The translations under genes were made by a program, and so were the position numbers. Source: Phyto melanocephala (lineage: Eukaryota > Arthropoda > Insecta > Diptera > Rhinophoridae). From it: a stretch of DNA of 64,000 nt. The notes under the pieces are model-generated. The model saw nothing but the letters and a program-made list of their open reading frames with translations, was not told the DNA's origin and searched no databases. Position 1 is the first letter of the stretch; every line of letters starts with the position of its first letter. Location of the stretch: contig OW799237.1 of assembly GCA_941918925.1 (NCBI GenBank), forward strand, positions 10,893,201-10,957,200, in the 5' to 3' direction. Below, one piece after another: positions 1 through 11,699 of this stretch.

Positions 1-54
1 AAATTTTCAATCTAACTCACTGTGGTAAAAATATATGAAAAAGGAAAAACTAAA

Positions 55-305
55 ATTAGTTACCGAATTCAATTAACTTAAGTCCCGGGAGTTAAATAGA
101 TGATTTTTACAACCAACATGTAACCACCGATCAGAGAGTGCTGATGATGAAATCGTAGCTGGTTATGAAAATGCATTCCACTCGGCTAGTGTCGGTAAAA
201 ATAAAATTTTTCAAGATTTATTCTTTCATTTATCACAATTAAAAAATTGTTTGTCAAAAATAAAGAATATTAAATATGAACTCAAGCCTGATTAAAAATT
301 TAAAA
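55..305 (-). repeat. Dispersed repeat, inverted copy of 24420-24655
   Basis: This stretch reads as the reverse complement of 24420-24655: shared words include the CCGACACTAGCCGAGTGG end, a TGATCGGTGGTTACATG core and CTCCTGGGATTAA / TCCCGGGAGTT. No coding capacity is visible. It lies in the intron upstream of the first in-window exon of the RING gene. The family is not identified. Confidence 0.6.
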
Positions 306-344
306 ATATTAGTTTAAACAGAAAGGTTCAACAAAAAATAAATA

Positions 345-455
345 TTTTTGATATTATAATACCTCACCCGGGTTCAGGCGAAGTCGGGGGGCTTCAAAAA
401 GTTGACAGACGGTTAGACGGACAGACTGACAGAGCTTAATCAAAGGGTATAAAAA
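345..455 (-). mobile_element. DINE-1/mini-me-like fragment with internal deletion
   Basis: Contains the ACCTCACCCGGGTTC block, a short (GAYGGACA)n run and AGCTTAATC, then AAAGGGTATAAAAA, matching in order the full-length copies elsewhere in the window (for example 4103-4996) but with about 100 bases missing. Orientation is reverse. Confidence 0.6.
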
Positions 456-2386
456 GAGTTAGAATAAATACTTTATAAGAAAAAAAGTTTCGTTAAATTT
501 TGAAATAATAATAATAATTTTAAAAAAATAATATTTAGTTTTATTTATTTTGACATGTATTTGGGTGATACTTTTACCGGGTTAAACATTATCTAAAAAG
601 CTTCTAGTTAAAAAAAAATTTTGTTAAATTATTGTAAGAGCCAGAATTAAAAACTTCCCTTGGCAGTTGAAAAATAGTTTTTTTGTCTCGCGATAATGTA
701 AAAGAATAGAAATATGTTTTTTCTGTTTAGTTTCTTTAGTAATCAAATTTAGTATAATAAATTTACCATAATAAAGTATGTTGAAGTTATTGTTGCAAAG
801 TTTCGTTGAGTTTCAAAATTAAAAAAAAAAAATTGTTTTCTTTTTGTTTAATTTAAATTAAAGCTCTATTCACTTAAGAAATAAGGTAAAATATTTGCTT
901 TATTGATTAAATATTTAAAATAAAGGTTTCGATATGTTTCTAAAACCATCAAATATAAATAATTCTTTTAGTTTCAGATAAAAAATTATTTTCATTATAA
1001 TGAAAAAATGTAATTAAATTTAAATTAAAATATTTCGTTAAGTTTTAAAACACACAAAACCAAACCTTAAACGGTTTAATTTAACAAAAAAAAAAACTTC
1101 AGCTAAACTCTATAGAATTTCATATATTTTAACTTTAGATGTCTTTAAAACTTTTAAATTTATATAAAAATTTTGAACTGTTTTATAAAATTTAATTTTT
1201 ACTTAAATTATTTTTATCTTCTATTCATGCTTCTTCAAGATGTAAATACATTTTAACACTATGAAAGATATTAAATTCAACTACCACCATCTACTTTTAA
1301 TTGTCTTTTATGCTTAGCTTCATGCTTTTTTAGTGTCATTGTTGTTGTTTAATATTCATACATTTTTTAATTGCCTGGTCATAATGATAATTTAAGTTTT
1401 TGCCGGAAGCTAATTATGAATTTGTTAATTTACTCAAATTGGCAAGGGATACACAATAATATTTTATTTATTTTATTTCTTTCAATTATTGAAGCAATAT
1501 TCACAAAAAATATTTTAAATATTTTTACAATAACTTTGTTTAATAAAAAATTATATACAAATAAAAAAACAACTTCTACATACTTAATACGTCACAAATA
1601 TGCCACTCAAACGCCCACAACACCTTTTGACGCTCTTCGCATAAATTTTATATGCAAAAGGTGTCTTCAAAAATTACACACACTATTTGAAAGCTCACAA
1701 CATTTTGCCAGCATTTTTATAAGTTTCTTGACTTCTAACTACTTACGGTTCTTCTTCATAAAATTTATTTCTTTGAGAACAAGCATTGCTAATTTGATTT
1801 GTTTTTTAACGTAAAGCATACAAATTCAATGTCAAGGTTATAAATTCTATTAATTTTATTCTTAATAAAGTCGAATGTGGCGTAGCTTATTAGTAATTAT
1901 TACTACACTATACAACAAAACTTTACTTATTTTTAGATATTAGTCAGGGGTAAAATAATATACATGTCTATGTAATACGCATATGTAAAAATTATATTTA
2001 ACATCTTTTAACCCTAATACAGTCAACATGTGACTCACAGACACACATTTGATTTTCAACTGTTTTTCTCGAATTTATATTATAATTCTTGTTGCTCCTT
2101 TAATAACTACAAATTTTAGAATTTACAACTTTAGAATTTTGGCATCGAGAAAAGCACATTTTATAAAAATTTAATTTTCCATCCCTGTTACACACACACT
2201 TTATCATATTATTTTTGTTTTGTTTTTTTTTTAAATCTCATTTAAAATTATTCAATATTAAAGAGAGTGTTATTAAATAAAACAAAAACAAAATCTTAAA
2301 TGTAAAGCATAGTTTAAGGCTGTATGATATGAAGCATAAAACTTAAAAATTATTTTGATTTATTTTTTGTTTTTTTTTATTTTTAG
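456..2386. other. Intron sequence with no recognisable feature
   Basis: AT-rich sequence upstream of the first in-window RING-gene exon. The 147-codon open frame at 1371-1814 is Asn/Ile/Phe/Leu/Lys-rich with no recognisable domain and looks like chance in AT-rich DNA. The polypyrimidine run and acceptor at about 2365-2386 define the exon boundary. Confidence 0.5.
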
Positions 2387-5300
2387 GACAAACTTTTAAG
2401 TAAATTAGAGGAAAGTGAACCGGATCCACCCACGTCCCAGGAAGATGAATGTGTGATATGTATTAATGCTCGAGCGACTATGCAAACCTCACCTTGTGGT
2501 CATCGTGTGGTTTGTCGTCGCTGTTTTGTTAAGACTATACAAAGCGCCGTAGCGCAGAGACTATTGCCATTGCGCTGTGTTATATGCAGGGCACGAGTTA
2601 ATCGTCTTACATCTAGCTCGGGGACGTGGCGTATACAGGAATCGGCAAGTAGTTATTCAATGGGTGCCAAAAGTTGGGCTTCTGTAGGAGTATCAGCGGG
2701 TGGGGTGACAGCTTCTGCCAGTTCGTATTCCATGAATGATGCTCATAGTGGTCATCATGCATTTCATATGCATAATAACTCACGTTATCCGCGTAGCCCC
2801 AACGGACGTGTCTCCCAGTCGGATAGCTTGTATTCGATGAGCTCGACGGGATCGTCTTCGGCGGCATCGGTCTTCTCAAAAACGTCTTCCATTTCTAGCG
2901 ACTTGTGTTCACCTTCTTCGCCCATTTCACCTGCACAATGTACATACAATCAGAGTTCCATGGTTTTGAATAACCATTTGGCGCCACCCACACCCAGCAT
3001 ATCAGCACACTCACCTACTTCCACCTCGGGCTCGGGAACATCACAGGGCTCGTTGTCACCCAAAGACATGGGACATGCTCATTCCCATCATAGCGGTTGT
3101 CCCGCAGGTTGTTCGGGAGCCATACCCCGTAAACCTTTAAAATCATTGAGTAACTCCTCTTCCAGCGGTTCTTGCAGCAGTACTGGCAACCATTATAATA
3201 CTTCACTGACTGTTTCTTCAACCCATACCTATCCGGGACGAAGACACACCAAGGGAAGATTAGTGGACTTGCAGAATCGTTTACCGCCCATCAAAGAGTT
3301 TCGTAGTCCTGCCAAAGTGCCACATCCCTCGCCGGTACATATAAGCAATCCAAGATTTCGGTAAGTATTAAGCAGAACTAGGCAAATCGCTTTCTAAAAC
3401 TCTTTTGAACTTTCTCTAAAGCTATGCTTCCTATACCAAACCCAGTCATGCGATCCAGGATTCGCTTACGGCTACCAAGGCCTCAACAATCGGCAAAGAA
3501 GTTACTTCGCCTCCCAAAAGGCCCATGAACATACACATAAGTACTTCCCACAATACATTAGCACCGCCTCCCCTTAAAGCAAACGTAACAAAAATAAGTC
3601 CTTTAGCCTCTAAGCATGCTGTCAACAAAACGGCCTATACTTCCTTTAACGCAGAGCGTAAAGAGAAAAAATCCAGCATGGATTCCAATAAAAATAATAT
3701 AAATTTAAAATTAACACAAAGTAAAATGACAACTTCAACGAGCTGCAAACTGCTCACATCATCAATGAAATCTTCCTCATCAACGTCCTCCACAGGTTCA
3801 GCAACAGCATCGAAAACATCATCATCATCATCATCTTCCTCATCGTCGACATCATCATCCTCTGCGAATCATCATGCAACAACAGGCAATTCAACTTTAA
3901 CAACATCATTTACAACTAGTAAAAGTTTTCCATTGTTTTGCAGCAACAATAATCACAGTAAGTGGATTTTTTGTTTAAAGTTTTGTTTTTTTATTTTCAT
4001 TTAGTTATTTTTCATATTTTTCCGGGGCTTTTTTTGTGGTTTTTGTTTTTGTCTCTATTGTGTTATTGTTGTTTATTTTAATGATAAGGGAAATTGAGTG
4101 CAAACAAGTAAGAGCGCTATATTCGGCCGTGCCGAATCTTATATACCCTTCACAACGTGAAGTCATGCAATAACAGTAGTTTGTATAACCATTCATCCCA
4201 TATGAAATACGTGCATACATATAAACAATATACATATATAAAAAACATCCCATTGTAAAATTATAAATTTACGTATGTATGTTAAAAAAAAAAATAAAAA
4301 AAAATTTTTTAAAAAAAAAATTTTAAAAAAAAATTTAAAAAAAAATTAAAAAAAAAAATTAAAAAAAAAAATTTTTAAAAAAGTAATTAAAATATATATA
4401 ATTAATATAAAACAAAAAAAAATAAAAAAAAAATTAAAAAAAAAAAATAATAAAAATATAAATAATATATTAAATAAAAAATAAAAAAAAAATAAAAAAA
4501 AAATTAAAAAAAAAATTTTTAAAATATAAAAAAATTTTTTTTTTGGCTCAGCTGGGATTCGATCCCACGTTTACTTTAGCCAATATACAAGTTTGTATGT
4601 ATGTATGTATGTTGTTGTAATGTTGTTTTTGTGAAAAAAAAATCGAGGTGGTCGTGGGTTTTTGCTCATATCTCAGTTGTTTATGTACCGATGTTTCTGA
4701 TTTTCAATAGCGATATACTCCCGAATATTTCTGATATTTTAATACCTCACCCGGGTCCAAGTGATGTCGGGGGGCTTCAAAAAGTTGATTTCAACATACA
4801 CACGGACAGACGGTCAGACGGACAGACGGACAGATGGGCAGACGGACAGACGGACAGACTGACAGAGCTTAATCGACTTCCCTATTCATAAGCTTTCAGA
4901 AAATATATACTTTATGGGGTCGGAAATGAAAATTGTAGAAATTTCACACGGAATGACAAACCTATATATACCCTTTTTCACTGTGTGAAGGGTATAAAAA
5001 GGCATACAAGTTTAATGATGCTTTTGTAGCATTTTTGAAAATAATTAATTTTCTATGCAGTCATTTGAAGTCGATTTGTAGGATTTAATCAGAAGGCGAA
5101 ATATTTAGAGACGAAAGCTTTGTGGGAATACACATGAATGTGCCTCCATTTATTAAGGAAATTCTATTTTCAACGGTAGCCTTTGGATCGGTTATGTTTA
5201 AAAAGGGGGGCACTAAAAGCCCTAACTAATGACCAGTATACGCGTATGCCCAATTGGCATGTTGTGTGCTCTATTAGAAAACGAAGTTCCCCCAATAAAA

Positions 5301-8300
5301 CCATAATTCTAATTTCGTTAAAAATATCGATTAGATCAAGAATCCAGTCCCTTGAATGTAATTCCTTATGGATCTCCAAGTCGAATTTCTTAGATATTCC
5401 GATTTCATTCAAGCTTTCGGGTTTAATACGCCCAAGCACAGGACATTTACAAAAATTATGTTCCAAAGTTTTGTCCTCTTCCTCTCATGTCGTTTTATTT
5501 GACAATCCCATGCAAGTTTAATGAGTTCTAAGCTTTGTGTTACCTGTTATTATACAACTTAATCTCCTAAGTGGACTAGTCAGTAGTGTGCTGGTCTGCT
5601 AGTTTGGTGGTTGCGGGTTCGATTCCCGCCAGAAACTCTAGACTGGTCTGCTTCTCTTTCTCTTCTCTTCTATTCTAACTATTCATATGGAGCGCACAAC
5701 ATGCCAATTGGTCATAAGAGTATACCTTTCGTGGATTAGGGCTTTTAGTGCCCCTCCGTTTCAACCTAACCTAACCTAACCTAAGTAATGGTCTACTCAG
5801 TTTTAGAAAGGTAGCTCTTATGTGTCGGTATTTAGAAATATATTAAAGTAGGGCCAAATTGCGATATAAAAATGCGATCATATTTTTACATGAACGTTCG
5901 AGTTGTCTGTGCTTTTTATATAAATATTTTGTTTTCCCTCGTATGCCATAATTTACCCAAAAGACATTCCTTAAGGATCCTTTGTCGCATCACTTAATCG
6001 CCATAACATTAGGCGACTATTCTCCATTAACATAAAATTGTGTGTAAGTTTAATATTTTTAAAATTAATCGCAAGTATAATACATACTTAACTTCAATAC
6101 CTGGCATTAGCTAAGACATCAACCAGGGAACCTTTTCTGTCATTGTAGATCTCTTTCAATTCGTATTTAACCCTATACGGTATAATTCATAAATAAATAT
6201 TTCTTGTGGTCTTTTTTCAAACAATTTTTCTGTTTGTTTTATTTTAAAAGTAGACTGAATGAATAAATAAATGGGTTGTTGTTTCTTTGCAATGAACAAA
6301 CAAAACTACAGGAATTGTTAATAACTTTTTTTCTATCGTGTTTCAATGTTTAACAACTTTTGAATAACTAAAGCAACAATAGCATTGTTTTTCAAAATCA
6401 TTTAAGCCGGATGAAAGTTTCTAGAAATATTTTACTAATGGAAGGGAAATAAAAAGATATGAAAGAGTTTAACAAATTTTTTAAAAATTAAGTCAAATTT
6501 TAATTATTTAAATTTTAGATTTTATTTATTATTAGGGAAATTTAAATTATGTTATAAACTAATTATTTTCGTCATAAACCCAACAAGTTTAAAAGCGCAT
6601 AAAGCCGAGGCATATAAAATCCATCATACGTCATTCGTTTAGCTGACATTTATGTAACAAAGGAAAATTTTTACACAATTAATACTTAATAGATACACAG
6701 CTTTTACACGTTCAAATTTAAGTTTGACAAATTTTCTTCAATTCTCTTCTAAGCTGTCTTTGGTGTTTAGACACAGAAGTTTTAATTTTACAAATTTCAA
6801 CTCCTTGCCCATATTATCATCTGTGTTTGTGTGAATGTATATGTACGCATAAGAAAACCAAAAGGAATTTGCGACTATGACATTCTCTGTACTAATATCT
6901 TATAATCTTGCATTTATTATACCCTTCACACAGTGAAAAAGGGTATATATAGGTTTGTCATTCCGTGTGAAATTTCTACAATTTTCATTTCCGACCCCAT
7001 AAAGTATATATTTTCTGAAAGCTTATGAATAGGGAAGTCGATTAAGCTCTGTCAGTCTGTCCGTCTGTCCGTCTGACCGTCTGTCCGTGTGTATGTTGAA
7101 ATCATTTTTTTGAAGCCCCCCGACATCACTTGGACCCGGGTGAGGTATTAAAATATCAGAAATATTCGGGAGCATATCGCTATTGAAAATCAGAAACATC
7201 GGTACATAAACAACTGAGATATGAGCAAAAACCCACGACCACCTCGATTTTTTTTCACAAAAACAACATTACAACAACATACATACATACATACAAACTT
7301 GTATATTGGCTAAAGTAAACGTGGGATCGAATCCTAGCTGAGCCAAAAAAAAAATTTTTTTATATTTTAAAAATTTTTTTTTTAATTTTTTTTTTTAATT
7401 TTTTTTTTATTTTTTTTTTATTTTTTATTTAATATATTATTTATATTTTTATTATTTTTTTTTTTAATTTTTTTTTTTATTTTTTTTTTGTTTTATATTA
7501 ATTATATATATTTTAATTACTTTTTTAAAATTTTTTTTTTTTAATTTTTTTTTTTAATTTTTTTTTAAATTTTTTTTTTAAATTTTTTTTTTTTTAATTT
7601 TTTTTTTTATTTTTTTTTTTAACATACATACGTAAATTTATAATTTTACAATGGGATGTTTTTTATATATGTATATTTTTTATATGTATGCACGTATTTC
7701 ATATGGGATGAATGGTTATACAAACTACTGTTATTGCATGACTTCACGTTGTGAAGGGTATATAAGATTCGGCACGGCCGAATATAGCGCTCTTACTTGT
7801 TTTTTATATTTTCATTTTTTAAGTAACCCCTTATTAATATTGACTTCTTTTGCTTACAGAAGAAAAACTGGACAATAAGAAAAATGAAACAGTGGAACGA
7901 CGAAAAGAAGAAAAACTAAAATTAAAAGCAGAAAAAGAAGCCAGAAAGGTATTTTGCATGTCAAATTTTTTAAATCAAAATTACTAAAGAAGATTTTACA
8001 AACAACTAGCCGGCCGGTACGTGCTTCGCTATGTATCAAGTGAAATAATAAAAAACTACATGCATTAGGTGCAAAGATACAAAATTTCCGATTTTACCCG
8101 TTTTTATCCCTTTTCCTCCTAAATTCCGAAATTTCGAAAAATTACAAAAATTCATTATAGATTGTTTTAAGGAGAGTAAAATTATGTTTTTAATTTTTTT
8201 CCATTGCTATCCCTCTCAAAGATAAATGCTGTTCAAAAAAGTATCAAAATTCAGTTTTTACCCGTTTTATCCCCTTAAAACTCAAAATTTCCAAAAAGTA

Positions 8301-9525
8301 CCAGACACCCATCGAATTATTTTTAACAGGCTCTTTGATTCTTTCTAAATTTTTGTGATATCTTTATTAGGCCCGGAGATACTGTGTTACCGATTTTACC
8401 CTTTTTTACCCGTAAGCCGCTCGACGGATTTAGTGCAAACTTCACATAAACCATCTAATAAATAGTCGGAACAAAGTCTAAGCATTTGGTTTGGATAAGT
8501 GAGCCCGTTCTTAAGTTATAAAGTCACAACGCACTTGCAACAATTTTTTAAATATGTACTAGCTAATACCCAGTGTGCTTCGCCACCCCAAATTTTAGTA
8601 TTTAATTCATATGGCAGGTGCCACGCCCACTATTGTTAATGCACCCATTTTTTCCATAAATGTTTATTTGAACATCAAAGTTGCTTTTGCAAAATTTTAG
8701 TACTATAATCGATATCTTTTTCCAGATATACAAATTTTAGTATTTAATTCATATGGCAGGTGCCACACCCACTATTGATAATGCACCCATTTCTTGCCTA
8801 AATATTCATTTGGATGTCAAATTTTATCTTGCAAAATTTTACTACTCTAATCGATATTGTTTTCCAAATATACCAATTTAAGTATTTAATTCATGTGGCC
8901 ACGCCTACTATAGCAAATACGCCCATTTTTCCCCAATGTTTTTGTGGATGTCAAAGTTTACCGTACTCAATTTGTAGACTCTAGCTGCATTAACTTTCGT
9001 GACATATAATATTTAATACTTATTCTTTAATAGGGCGTGACACACCGCCCACTTACAATTTTAAACCAAAGTATAGCCTATAGCTCCTTCAAGACATACA
9101 GAAAGATTCTGTGAAAATTTCAAGGAAATCGGTCCAGTCGTTTAACCGTCTATAAAACACAAACAAACATACAAACATACATTGATTTTTATATATATAG
9201 ATATAGATAAATAATTTCGTTCTTAATTTAAAAGTTAGCTGTTGAATAAAATCTAATGACTTTTGACGAAACGTCAAATACAGTTGCTAATGGGTTAATG
9301 ATAAGAAATTGTATCTAGTATTTAAATAGAAATTCAACGATTTGACAAAGATTTAAATTCTGCATGAAGCATTAACAAGTTTTGTTTCTATTCCTTTAGG
9401 AAGAAAAACGTCTGGCCAAGGAAGAAGAACGTCTAGCCAAACTCATCGCCAAGGAGGAGAAGAAAAAGTGTAAAAAAGAAGCTAAAGAATTGTTATTGGC
9501 CCACGATGGCAATTGCAAGAAATAA
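2387..9525 (+). CDS. RING-finger protein, probable E3 ubiquitin ligase (5' partial, four exons)
   Basis: Exons 2387-3360, 3422-3957, 7860-7948 and 9400-9525 join in frame with GT-AG introns and give 574 residues to a TAA stop; earlier exons lie left of the window because 2387 follows a splice acceptor (TTTTTAG). Near the start is a C3HC4 RING finger: C22, C25, C37, H39, C43, C46, C64, C67 (in-window numbering), with CGH and CRRCF motifs. RING fingers of this type bind two zinc ions and usually recruit E2 enzymes, so ubiquitin ligase activity is inferred. The RING is followed by a long Ser/Thr/Gly/His-rich disordered tail with three S-x-YSM repeats, and the last two exons encode a Lys/Glu-rich helix or coiled coil (EEKRLAKEEERLAKL). 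I cannot name the orthologue. AATAAA signals follow at 9560 and 9571. Confidence 0.85.
4103..4996 (-). mobile_element. DINE-1/mini-me-like (Helentron-associated) element, left arm of inverted pair
   Basis: In reverse orientation it begins TATACCCTTCACACAGTG, carries a (GTCY)n microsatellite (GACAGACGGACAGACGG), a Pro-Gly-like CCCGGGT block and a long A/T low-complexity region, and ends GGCCGAATATAGCGCTCTTA then CTTGTTT. A terminal TATACCCTT hairpin, (GTCY)n and a CTTACTTGTTT end are hallmarks of dipteran DINE-1/mini-me elements, so the family assignment follows from structure. No transposase is encoded. It lies inside the third in-window RING-gene intron and is near-identical to 6918-7802 in inverse orientation. 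Confidence 0.7.
5176..5555 (-). mobile_element. Non-LTR retrotransposon (LINE) 3' fragment, RNase H/C-terminal end
   Basis: The minus strand reads, with breaks, like the end of an R1/jockey-type pol protein: LITGNTKLRTH-like spacing, then EHNFCKCPVLGRI, the Cys-rich motif commonly seen after the RNase H region. It runs into a 3' region containing GGGCTTTTAGTGCCCC. A second copy of the same 3' region is at 23833-24075 and a third forms the tail of the SINE at 5560-5784. Truncated and with stops, so not active. Confidence 0.6.
5560..5784 (+). mobile_element. tRNA-derived SINE with LINE-derived tail
   Basis: The head has a degenerate A-box region (TAGTCAGTAGTG, about 5577-5588) and a good pol III B box (GGTTCGATTCC, 5616-5626) closed by a CGGG/CCCG stem as in a tRNA T arm. 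From 5689 on, the sequence matches the 3' end of the LINE at 5176-5555 in the opposite orientation (GCGCACAACATGCCAATTGG ... GGGCTTTTAGTGCCCC) and ends in AACCTAACCTAACC. A tRNA head joined to a LINE 3' tail is the standard SINE layout. No anticodon-arm fold good enough for a working tRNA is seen. Confidence 0.6.
6918..7802 (+). mobile_element. DINE-1/mini-me-like element, right arm of inverted pair
   Basis: Forward copy running from TATACCCTTCACACAGTG through TCTGTCCGTCTGTCCGTC and the A/T low-complexity core to GCGCTCTTACTTGTTT. It shares with 4103-4996 diagnostic variants absent from the other copies here (TTGTATATTGGCTAAAGTAA, ACGTGGGATCGAAT) and almost the same order of A/T runs. It ends 57 bases before the RING-gene exon at 7860. 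Confidence 0.7.
8006..9211. repeat. Unclassified dispersed repeat with internal ~142-bp tandem units
   Basis: Begins near ACTAGCCGGCCGGTACGTGC and ends with TCGGTCCAGTCGTTTAACCG, CAAACATACAAACATAC and a TATATATAGATATAGATA run, a layout common to insect interspersed repeats. Inside, three units start at about 8589, 8731 and 8874 (AATTTTAGTATTTAATTCAT), each with GCCACGCCCACTAT-like words. It fills most of the last intron of the RING gene. No transposase or reverse transcriptase frame is seen. Confidence 0.5.
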
Positions 9526-9647
9526 ATGTAACTCTATAAACAAATTTCATTTTTAAGAAAATAAACCACAAATAAATATGAAAATAAAAAAAAAAACGAT
9601 ATAAAATATTTAAAAAAAATATTTTAAACCCATACACGTATAACTAA

Positions 9648-9779
9648 TGTGCTGTTTTTACAAGCCGATTGAGTGATTGTCTTAGACGATTTATGTGTAA
9701 TTTGTTTTTGTTACAATAACAAAATACACATAAATCGTCAAGGAAAATCACTCAATCGGCTTGTAAAAACAGCACATAA
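9648..9779. mobile_element. Palindromic MITE, ~130 bp
   Basis: Two arms starting and ending ATGTGCTGTTTTTACAAGCC are inverse copies of each other, separated by a short T-rich loop near 9705-9720, so the element can fold into one hairpin. It lies 120 bases downstream of the RING-gene stop. Confidence 0.7.
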
Positions 9780-10469
9780 GTGTGATTGAACAAAAACAAT
9801 GTTTTTTTATAAAAATATAAAAAGATTTTAAAAAAGAAATAACCAACATAATCTCTTAATTGCCAATTTTCCACCAATAGAAAAAATATATTTTATTTCA
9901 ACACCAACAAAAAACACTTTTAAAATTAATTTCTGTGGCTTTCATGGGCAACCGCGTGTATCCAATTTGGACGATTTTGAGTTATTAATGTCATATTGGT
10001 TGTAAAAATGTCGGAATAAGATGGACCCCTTTCCGGTTTTTTTAATGGAATAACAACGTAACTTCCATATTTATTCAAAATGCGTTCAGCAATGACGCAG
10101 TAAGTTGACTTATGTTTGCTTCACCCTAGAATGCATAACCGGGTAGGTACCCGTGTACCCACTAGCGACTTTGAAAGTTTGTAATAAAAAAACTAATGCT
10201 ATTAAAGTGTTGAAACTTAGGATCTAGGAAATAATATTTTTTTGCCATTAACGAAATTTAGCTCAGTTGTTTCATATCTATAAGCTTTCAAAGATGAACA
10301 CCTAAATACGTCAACACATAACAGGGGTTTCCATGTACCCTATGGTTCCTACATGAACAAATGATCTAGTAAGGTGTAGTGTAAAGATTTTATAGTAAAA
10401 TTTTTATTTAAACTTTTAAAAATATATTTACCTAATTTTAGGAAAATTTAAATATACAAAAATATATTA

Positions 10470-11110
10470 TTTATTACTGCCACAAAGAATGCAGAAGTAA
10501 TTTGTTATTGAGTTATCCAGGCACTTTGGTTTCATGCTAATACTGCATGCTTTTCATGATTGTCTTCTTTGCCTTGTGTCCTGTACGGAGCATAAATACA
10601 AACATTCAGTTACTGGATTCCTCATTTCTGTTTTAGTTAGATGTTGATGATAATTTTTACGCAGAGTTTTTAGAGGTCGGTTTAGGTAACTTTCTATAGC
10701 TATTATCATTTCAAAATGCCTTGTGCTTCAATAATAGCCATTTACATTTCTTCAGTATATTTAGGAAAAAATGGCTTTCATCTTTTTCCATAATTAGGTA
10801 TCGTTTCGTTGTTCATGTGGTACAGTTTATAAGCAAATACAAAATAATAATAGTGGCCAACGTTCCGTAGCTCATATTGTAGTATACTCTGAAAATAACT
10901 GTTCAATGACATCAATACCACCTTTGGTCATATTATTAAACTTTATAATTTCATATTTGTCACTTTCTGCTATCTATAGTGCATCGAGAGCAATACAGCT
11001 TTGTTTTTACAATAAATATAGAAACAAATTGTAATGGTATTTCGGAAACCAAATGGTGTGGAACCAAAAGATCTTTTTCTTGCGCATCAGACATTTCGAC
11101 ATTCCTTTTA
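10470..11110 (-). pseudogene. piggyBac-like transposase relic
   Basis: The minus strand, read across several stops and frameshifts, gives words typical of the C-terminal half of piggyBac-family (PGBD) transposases: TKGGIDVIEQL, then ERWPLLLF, then a basic, Cys/His-type tail region (GHKAKKTIMK, HETKVPG). The order and spacing fit DDE_Tnp_1_7 proteins ending in a zinc-binding tail. It is interrupted many times, so it is a fossil. Identification rests on motifs recalled from the family, not on a search. Confidence 0.45.
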
Positions 11111-11579
11111 TTAAAATGGTTTACGTTCTCAGATAAGAAGATCTCCCTATGAAATGTCCCTATAAAATCTCTCTATGAAAAAATTAATAACAATTTGTAT
11201 AAATGAAGTGTGACCAAGATCATCCCTACCAAGTCACCATTACATAAACCTAATTAAATATGTCTTAAATATGTCTAGTGAAAATGCTATTACTGTTTTA
11301 TAACAACAATAGATAAGCATTTCCATAGCTGAAAGTAATTAAAAATTACAGTGGAGTATTTATTAGATATGCATCCTACGGTTAATGGCAAATTATTTCA
11401 GTTCTTAATTGACATTATTATTGCTGAACACATTTGAAAATTTTTTTTTGATTTTTTTTTACTGGATAGTTTTATTAATAGTGCTCATCATAAATTTTCT
11501 TTGGTGGTTGTATTCTAACAGTTTTATTCACTGCGAACCCACTGTGTTGATATATGCGGTTTTACCTGCACACACTTTA

Positions 11580-11699
11580 AGGGCCGTATTCATAAAAAAT
11601 ATTTTAGGCTTATTAAAGGCTTATTTGACAGATGTTGTAGAGAAATTTGTCAAATAAGACTTCAATAAACCTAAAATATTTTTTATGAATACGGCCCTA
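11580..11699. mobile_element. Palindromic MITE, GGGCCGTATTCATAAAAAAT family
   Basis: Ends AGGGCCGTATTCATAAAAAA and its inverse; the arms pair over most of the ~120 bp. Other members: 47167-47285 (complete), half copies at 31940-31998 and 34851-34909, and a diverged one at 45101-45223. Confidence 0.75.

Noticed and set aside
1371..1814. 147-codon open frame in the first intron
   Set aside because: Asn/Ile/Phe-rich composition as expected of AT-rich non-coding DNA, no domain, no supporting splice sites.
4601..4891. Open frame MYVCCCNVVFVKKKSRWSWV and similar frames at 14769, 42829 and 58762
   Set aside because: Recurring frame inside the DINE-like repeat. These elements are non-autonomous and the frame breaks differently in each copy.
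5572..5640. Possible tRNA gene with B box GGTTCGATTCC
   Set aside because: The A box is degenerate, no proper acceptor and anticodon stems are seen, and the unit continues into a LINE-derived tail. It is a SINE head, not a tRNA.
5763..5784. AACCT repeats as telomere-like (TTAGG) sequence
   Set aside because: Only a few units, located exactly at the 3' end of the LINE/SINE tail here and again at 23833. Explained as a retroelement tail.
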